DNA of 9,714 nucleotides from Pseudomonadota bacterium (GTDB taxonomy: Bacteria > Pseudomonadota > Alphaproteobacteria > Rhizobiales > Rhizobiaceae), in contig JAEYRU010000154.1 of assembly GCA_023435335.1 (NCBI GenBank), positions 1 through 9,714 on the forward strand, read 5' to 3'. Positions 7,429 to 9,714 of the stretch are shown here, in pieces. The translations under genes were made by a program, and so were the position numbers. The notes below the pieces were generated by a model. The model saw only the letters and a program-made list of their open reading frames with translations. It did not search any database and was not told where the DNA came from. Numbering within the stretch: the first letter of the stretch is position 1; each line of letters starts with the position of its first letter.

Positions 7429-7992
7429 ATGGCTGACGAAGGCAATGGCCAGCCCACCGAAGCGCTCGGCGACGACCGCACGCTGCTGATCGTCGAGGAC
7501 GACAAGCCCTTCCTGACCCGGCTCGCACGCGCCATGGAGAGCCGCGGCTTCGAAGTGGAAACCGCCGAAAGCGTGGAGGAGGCGGTGGGGAAGGTGAGGT
7601 CCGGCGCCCCTGCATATGCGGTGATCGACATGCGGCTGGGCGACGGCAACGGGCTCGACGTGGTGACCGCCATCCGCGAGAAGCGCAACGATTCCCGCAT
7701 GATCATCCTGACCGGCTACGGCAACATCGCGACCGCGGTGACAGCGGTGAAGCTTGGTGCGGTGGACTATCTGGCCAAGCCCGCCGACGCCGACGAGATC
7801 TTCGCGGCGCTGACGCGGACGGGCGAACGCGCTGCGCCACCGGAGAACCCGATGTCGGCCGATCGCGTGCGCTGGGAACACATACAGCGCGTCTACGAGA
7901 TGTGCGACCGCAACGTCTCTGAAACCGCGCGGCGGCTCAACATGCACCGCCGGACGCTGCAGCGGATATTGGCCAAGCGCGCGCCGCGCTGA
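7429..7992 (+). CDS. actR: Response regulator ActR/RegA/PrrA
   Basis: This 187-residue cytoplasmic DNA-binding regulator is the usual length for RegA/ActR. The receiver domain (about 18-130) has the acidic pocket E23-D24-D25, phospho-acceptor D67 in IDMRLGDGNGLD, T95 and K117. A proline-rich linker (136-142) precedes the C-terminal Fis-like helix-turn-helix at 163-181 (NVSETARRLNMHRRTLQRIL), which is almost invariant across the family. Phosphorylation by ActS should activate it to control redox-responsive genes such as those for CO2 fixation, nitrogen fixation or respiration; the particular targets in this organism cannot be read from the window. It lies 31 bp after actS on the same strand. 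Only 14 bp separate its stop from that of the convergent mmcB, and no terminator hairpin is visible there, so transcripts may overlap. Confidence 0.95.
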   Translation: MADEGNGQPTEALGDDRTLLIVEDDKPFLTRLARAMESRGFEVETAESVEEAVGKVRSGAPAYAVIDMRLGDGNGLDVVTAIREKRNDSRMIILTGYGNIATAVTAVKLGAVDYLAKPADADEIFAALTRTGERAAPPENPMSADRVRWEHIQRVYEMCDRNVSETARRLNMHRRTLQRILAKRAPR

Positions 7993-8006
7993 GCATCCTC
8001 CCTCCG

Positions 8007-8507
8007 CTAGTCCGCTTCACCCTGCAGGGAAGGTACGGCGACGCCGGCGATTTCGGCGGCCGTCAGCCGCGCGGCGCCTGAACGCGCGATACGCAGCATC
8101 AGCGCCTTGCGCGTAGCCGCGGCCAAACGATGCTCCGGCGCCTCGCGCATGATCTCTGCCCCGTAACCGTCGGAAAGCATGAAGCCGCAGTCGTCGGGGA
8201 AGATGTGCGCTGGCACATCGGGATGGGTGGCGAAGAAGAAACGGTCGCAGAACAGCCGATATTCGTGCCATTTGCGATCGACGCGAAAATCCTCGACCGA
8301 TGACTTGATCTCCACGATCCAGATGTCGCCGCTGCGCGACAGCGCCACGAGGTCGGCGCGCCGGCCAGTAGCGAGAGACAGCTCGGGCAGTACCGCCGCG
8401 CCCATTTGCACGAGCAGGCGTTGCACGCCACGCCGGATGACCAGGGCGCGCTCCGACTGGCGGCCATCAACGAGCGGGTTCAGGGGAATCGGTGAGACGA
8501 TGGGCAT
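8007..8507 (-). CDS. mmcB: MmcB family DNA repair protein
   Basis: The 166-residue protein starts MPIVSPIPLNPLVDGRQSER. It has a nuclease-like core with E42, GRRADLV (D52) and a strand IWIVEIKSS containing E66-I-K68, the pattern of the PD-(D/E)xK fold. FFATHPDVP, SDGYGAEIMREAPEH and ATRKALMLR are further blocks I associate with MmcB. In Caulobacter this gene is SOS-induced and contributes to resistance to mitomycin C, a DNA crosslinker. I prefer ATG 8507 because the family N-terminus begins MPI; ATG 8522 would add MSWCG and lie only six bases from the upstream palindrome. Neither start has a clear ribosome site. It is monocistronic in view, convergent with actR, and a GTTC-N7-GAAC site sits in its promoter region. 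Confidence 0.88.
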   Translation of the reverse strand: MPIVSPIPLNPLVDGRQSERALVIRRGVQRLLVQMGAAVLPELSLATGRRADLVALSRSGDIWIVEIKSSVEDFRVDRKWHEYRLFCDRFFFATHPDVPAHIFPDDCGFMLSDGYGAEIMREAPEHRLAAATRKALMLRIARSGAARLTAAEIAGVAVPSLQGEAD

Positions 8508-8527
8508 GCCGCACCATGACATGTTTT

Positions 8528-8542
8528 GTTCACGGTTTGAAC
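8528..8542. promoter_or_regulatory. GTTC-N7-GAAC palindrome upstream of mmcB (possible variant SOS operator)
   Basis: GTTCA and TGAAC form a perfect 5-bp inverted repeat around CGGTT. It lies 20 bp before the preferred mmcB start. The alphaproteobacterial LexA box is normally a direct repeat, GTTC-N7-GTTC. Here the spacing and the first half match, but the second half is inverted. It could be a variant LexA site, given that mmcB is SOS-regulated in Caulobacter, or a site for a different dimeric repressor. Confidence 0.4.
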
Positions 8543-8610
8543 CGCATCAAGCGGATATTTGGGGCCCGAAAGCCCGTTTTGATCCTGCGCAATGCGCCCC
8601 GCGCCGCCGG

Positions 8611-8620
8611 ACGTTAACGT
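8611..8620. repeat. Perfect 10-bp palindrome ACGTTAACGT
   Basis: This is a self-complementary 10-mer in the mmcB/transpeptidase spacer. It shares the GTTAAC core with the palindrome at 8807-8824, about 200 bp downstream, so the two could be binding sites for one regulator. Confidence 0.3.
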
Positions 8621-8710
8621 TGGATTGTGTCCATCCTCCCACCTGGACATGCGGGCGGGACTGGCCGAACCGCGAGGCTCCGGCCTGAACCGCCCGCGAC
8701 CCTTCGTAAA

Positions 8711-8740
8711 GCACAACTCACGAAACCGTGAATGTTGCGC
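8711..8740. other. Imperfect 30-nt stem-loop in intergenic region
   Basis: TCACG (8718-8722) pairs with CGTGA (8727-8731) around an AAAC loop. After a 2-nt bulge the stem continues: 8714-8717 CAAC pairs with 8734-8737 GTTG, then one mismatch, then two more pairs. That is 11 pairs in all. No T-run follows on the plus strand, so it is not a plain terminator. It may belong to a small RNA, a 5' leader of a divergent transcript, or a protein-binding site. Confidence 0.3.
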
Positions 8741-8796
8741 ATTTGCCATAGTGCCCGGACGACAGCCGTACGCGGTTGCCGCAGGGGCATAAAACG

Positions 8797-8826
8797 CTTG
8801 GCATGCGTTAACGGTCCCGTTAACCA
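8797..8826 (+). promoter_or_regulatory. Candidate promoter and operator of the L,D-transpeptidase gene
   Basis: CTTGGCA at 8797-8803 resembles a housekeeping -35 element. Seventeen bases after it, TAACCA (8821-8826) is a poor -10. Between and over them sits GTTAACGG-TC-CCGTTAAC (8807-8824), a perfect 8-bp inverted repeat with a 2-bp spacer, placed where a repressor or activator would act. Its two TTAA elements are 8 bp apart, one more than the CtrA consensus TTAA-N7-TTAA, so CtrA is possible but not shown. The palindrome is clear in the sequence; the promoter elements are weak. Confidence 0.35.
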
Positions 8827-8884
8827 ATGATGGCGAAAATGCGACCGAATCAGGCTCGCAGGCATTGGGGATCACGGTTTTCAG

Positions 8885-9499
8885 ATGCGGATAAAAACAT
8901 TTCTCGCGGTTGCGGTGATCGGCGCGGTGACGGCGCTGGCCGGTTGCACGACCGGCGGCGCCATCTTCACCTCTACCTACGGCTCGAAAAAGGATTCCGG
9001 CTACCAATTGCCGTCGATCCCGATCCATCAGGTAGACCGCAAGTACCACCGGCAGGTCGTCAAGTACGAGACGAAGGAAAAGCCGGGGACGATCATCGTC
9101 GATACGAAGGACAAGTTCCTCTACTTCGTCATGCCCGAGGGCAAGGCCATGCGCTACGGCATCGGCGTCGGCCGCGAGGGCTTCGAGTGGAAGGGCACCA
9201 CAACCATCGCGATGAAGCGCGAGTGGCCCGTATGGACGCCGCCGCCCCCAATGATCCGACGTCAGCCGGAACTTGCGAAATGGCGCGGCGGCCAGCCCGG
9301 CGGCCTGTCGAATCCGCTCGGCGCGCGCGCCATGTATCTCTACCGCGGCGGCAATGATTCAGGCTATCGCCTGCACGGCACGCCGGAATGGAAGTCGATC
9401 GGGCGCGCCATGTCGTCGGGCTGCATCCGGCTGATCAACCAGGATATCATCGATCTTTACGACCGCGCCAAGGTCGGCGCCAAGGTGATCGTGAAGTAG
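8885..9499 (+). CDS. L,D-transpeptidase lipoprotein (YkuD/ErfK family)
   Basis: This 204-residue envelope enzyme begins with a lipoprotein signal: basic MRIK, a hydrophobic stretch, then lipobox LAGC with acylated C21. The mature protein should be anchored to a membrane facing the periplasm. The YkuD domain spans about 66-204 and contains YGIGVGREGFEWKG (91-104), NPLGARAMYL (143-152), the catalytic histidine motif HGTPEWKS (H164) and SSGCIRL with nucleophile C180. Such enzymes form 3-3 crosslinks in peptidoglycan or attach outer-membrane proteins to it. Rhizobiales carry many paralogues of this short type, so the exact role is not assignable. The best ribosome site, GGGGA at 8867-8871, is an unusually long 13 bases from ATG 8885. 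The gene is monocistronic, with its own promoter region and an intrinsic terminator. Confidence 0.93.
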   Translation: MRIKTFLAVAVIGAVTALAGCTTGGAIFTSTYGSKKDSGYQLPSIPIHQVDRKYHRQVVKYETKEKPGTIIVDTKDKFLYFVMPEGKAMRYGIGVGREGFEWKGTTTIAMKREWPVWTPPPPMIRRQPELAKWRGGQPGGLSNPLGARAMYLYRGGNDSGYRLHGTPEWKSIGRAMSSGCIRLINQDIIDLYDRAKVGAKVIVK

Positions 9500-9525
9500 A
9501 ACCGTCCGGGCAACGGAACGGAAAG

Positions 9526-9552
9526 AAGCCGGGCCTCGCGCCCGGCTTTTTT
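9526..9552 (+). terminator. Intrinsic terminator of the L,D-transpeptidase gene
   Basis: A perfect 9-bp GC-rich stem, AAGCCGGGC (9526-9534) with GCCCGGCTT (9540-9548), has a CTCGC loop and is followed by a T-run through 9552. It begins 26 bp after the stop codon. Confidence 0.9.
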
Positions 9553-9570
9553 GTGTCCGGTGAGCCACGC

Positions 9571-9597
9571 AAAAGGCGCGGCTCGCGCCGCGCCTTT
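9571..9597 (-). terminator. Intrinsic terminator of the minus-strand curlin-repeat gene
   Basis: An 11-bp perfect stem, AAAGGCGCGGC (9572-9582) with GCCGCGCCTTT (9587-9597), has a TCGC loop. Read on the minus strand it is followed by a short T tract (AAAA at 9571-9574 on the plus strand), and it lies 22 bp past the minus-strand stop. It forms a back-to-back pair with the terminator at 9526-9552, isolating the two convergent genes. Confidence 0.75.
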
Positions 9598-9619
9598 GCG
9601 CAGGGCTGGATTGAGAAGG

Positions 9620-9714
9620 CTACCAGCCGATCTGCAGCGTGGCGCAGGTGCCGCCGTCGCCGTTCTGCTCGACATGGCCCTCGGTGTTCTTGCCGAACTG
9701 GAACAGGCCGCAGG
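9620..9714 (-). CDS. Curlin-repeat protein, C-terminal end only
   Basis: Thirty codons enter from the right edge and end at TAG (9622-9620). The peptide contains QFGKNTEGHVEQNG and ends TCATLQIGW. The spacing Q-x-G-x8-Q-x-G fits the curlin repeat (Q-x-G-x2-N-x-A-x3-Q), though the usual N and A are replaced by T and G. The ending QIGW resembles that of rhizobial curlin-like proteins as I recall them. Curlin proteins are secreted amyloid subunits used in surface adhesion. Two cysteines (in CGLF and TCAT) are unusual for classical curlin repeats and could form a disulfide. It is too short to say which curli subunit type this is. The terminator at 9571-9597 follows its stop. Confidence 0.55.
   Translation of the reverse strand, partial: CGLFQFGKNTEGHVEQNGDGGTCATLQIGW

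Larger units (their letters stand above)
8523..8884. other. Divergent intergenic region between mmcB and the L,D-transpeptidase gene
   Basis: This 362-bp spacer has no convincing gene: the frames that cross it have no family resemblance and atypical composition. It carries regulatory-looking structure: the GTTC/GAAC palindrome at 8528-8542, the ACGTTAACGT palindrome at 8611-8620, an imperfect hairpin at 8711-8740, a GTTAACGG/CCGTTAAC palindrome at 8807-8824, and a GAATC (GANTC, CcrM methylation sequence) at 8847-8851. The length is more than two simple promoters need, so an unannotated small RNA is possible. Confidence 0.5.

Noticed and set aside
8507..8522. ATG 8522 as the mmcB start
   Set aside because: It would add five residues (MSWCG) not expected in the family and place the start almost against the palindrome; kept only as an alternative.
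8562..8580. GGGC/GCCC hairpin followed by TTTT, a terminator-like pattern on the plus strand
   Set aside because: The stem is only four pairs and no plus-strand gene precedes it.
8592..8792. Open 66-codon frame in the mmcB/transpeptidase spacer
   Set aside because: No recognisable domain or ribosome site, composition like random GC-rich DNA, and it runs through the hairpin at 8711-8740.
8808..8823. Direct CtrA box call at the transpeptidase promoter
   Set aside because: The TTAA elements are separated by eight bases, not seven, and the palindromic symmetry is a simpler description.

Overview
The window looks like chromosomal DNA of an alphaproteobacterium, most likely a member of the Rhizobiales/Hyphomicrobiales close to Mesorhizobium and relatives. 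The reasons are high GC, a complete RegB/ActS plus RegA/ActR redox two-component pair, an MmcB-type DNA repair gene, a small lipoprotein L,D-transpeptidase, and a rhizobial-looking curlin-repeat C-terminus. No transposase, phage gene, CRISPR array, rRNA or tRNA was recognised. Assignments come from motif reading and recall of the families, not from a database search.

Positions 1-3548 (+) hold a YnjBCD-type ABC importer: the 3' end of the substrate-binding protein gene (1-216), a fused double-domain permease (1219-2895) and the ATPase (2892-3548). An uninvited gene sits between ynjB and ynjC. It encodes a 275-residue protein of the alpha/alpha-toroid prenyltransferase/squalene-cyclase fold (353-1180). 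Its stop codon overlaps an ATG that is in frame with ynjC but is cut off by an amber codon 12 codons later. The permease therefore either re-initiates at ATG 1219 or is preceded by a tiny coupled leader peptide.

Positions 3548-7992 (+) continue with the DEAH-family helicase gene hrpB, which starts on the last base of the ATPase stop codon. The redox sensor kinase actS/regB follows after 46 bp and the response regulator actR/regA 31 bp after that. The tight spacing suggests one long transcription unit from ynjB to actR, although a promoter inside the hrpB 3' end cannot be excluded. The kinase keeps the quinone-binding GGxxNPF heptad and the redox cysteine next to the phospho-histidine domain.

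Positions 8007-8507 (-) carry mmcB, convergent with actR. A 362-bp intergenic region (8523-8884) then separates mmcB from a divergently transcribed L,D-transpeptidase lipoprotein gene (8885-9499, +). This spacer holds a GTTC-N7-GAAC palindrome abutting mmcB, a 30-nt imperfect hairpin, and two GTTAAC-containing palindromes, one of them probably within the transpeptidase promoter. A strong intrinsic terminator (9526-9552) ends that gene, and a second hairpin (9571-9597) probably terminates the incoming minus-strand gene, a curlin-repeat protein of which only the last 30 codons are seen.

Most of the window is ordinary rhizobial core genome. The least explained parts are the prenyltransferase-like gene lodged inside the ABC importer operon, the amber-interrupted permease start beside it, and the palindrome-rich spacer at 8523-8884. 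I did not find a clearly new multi-gene system.
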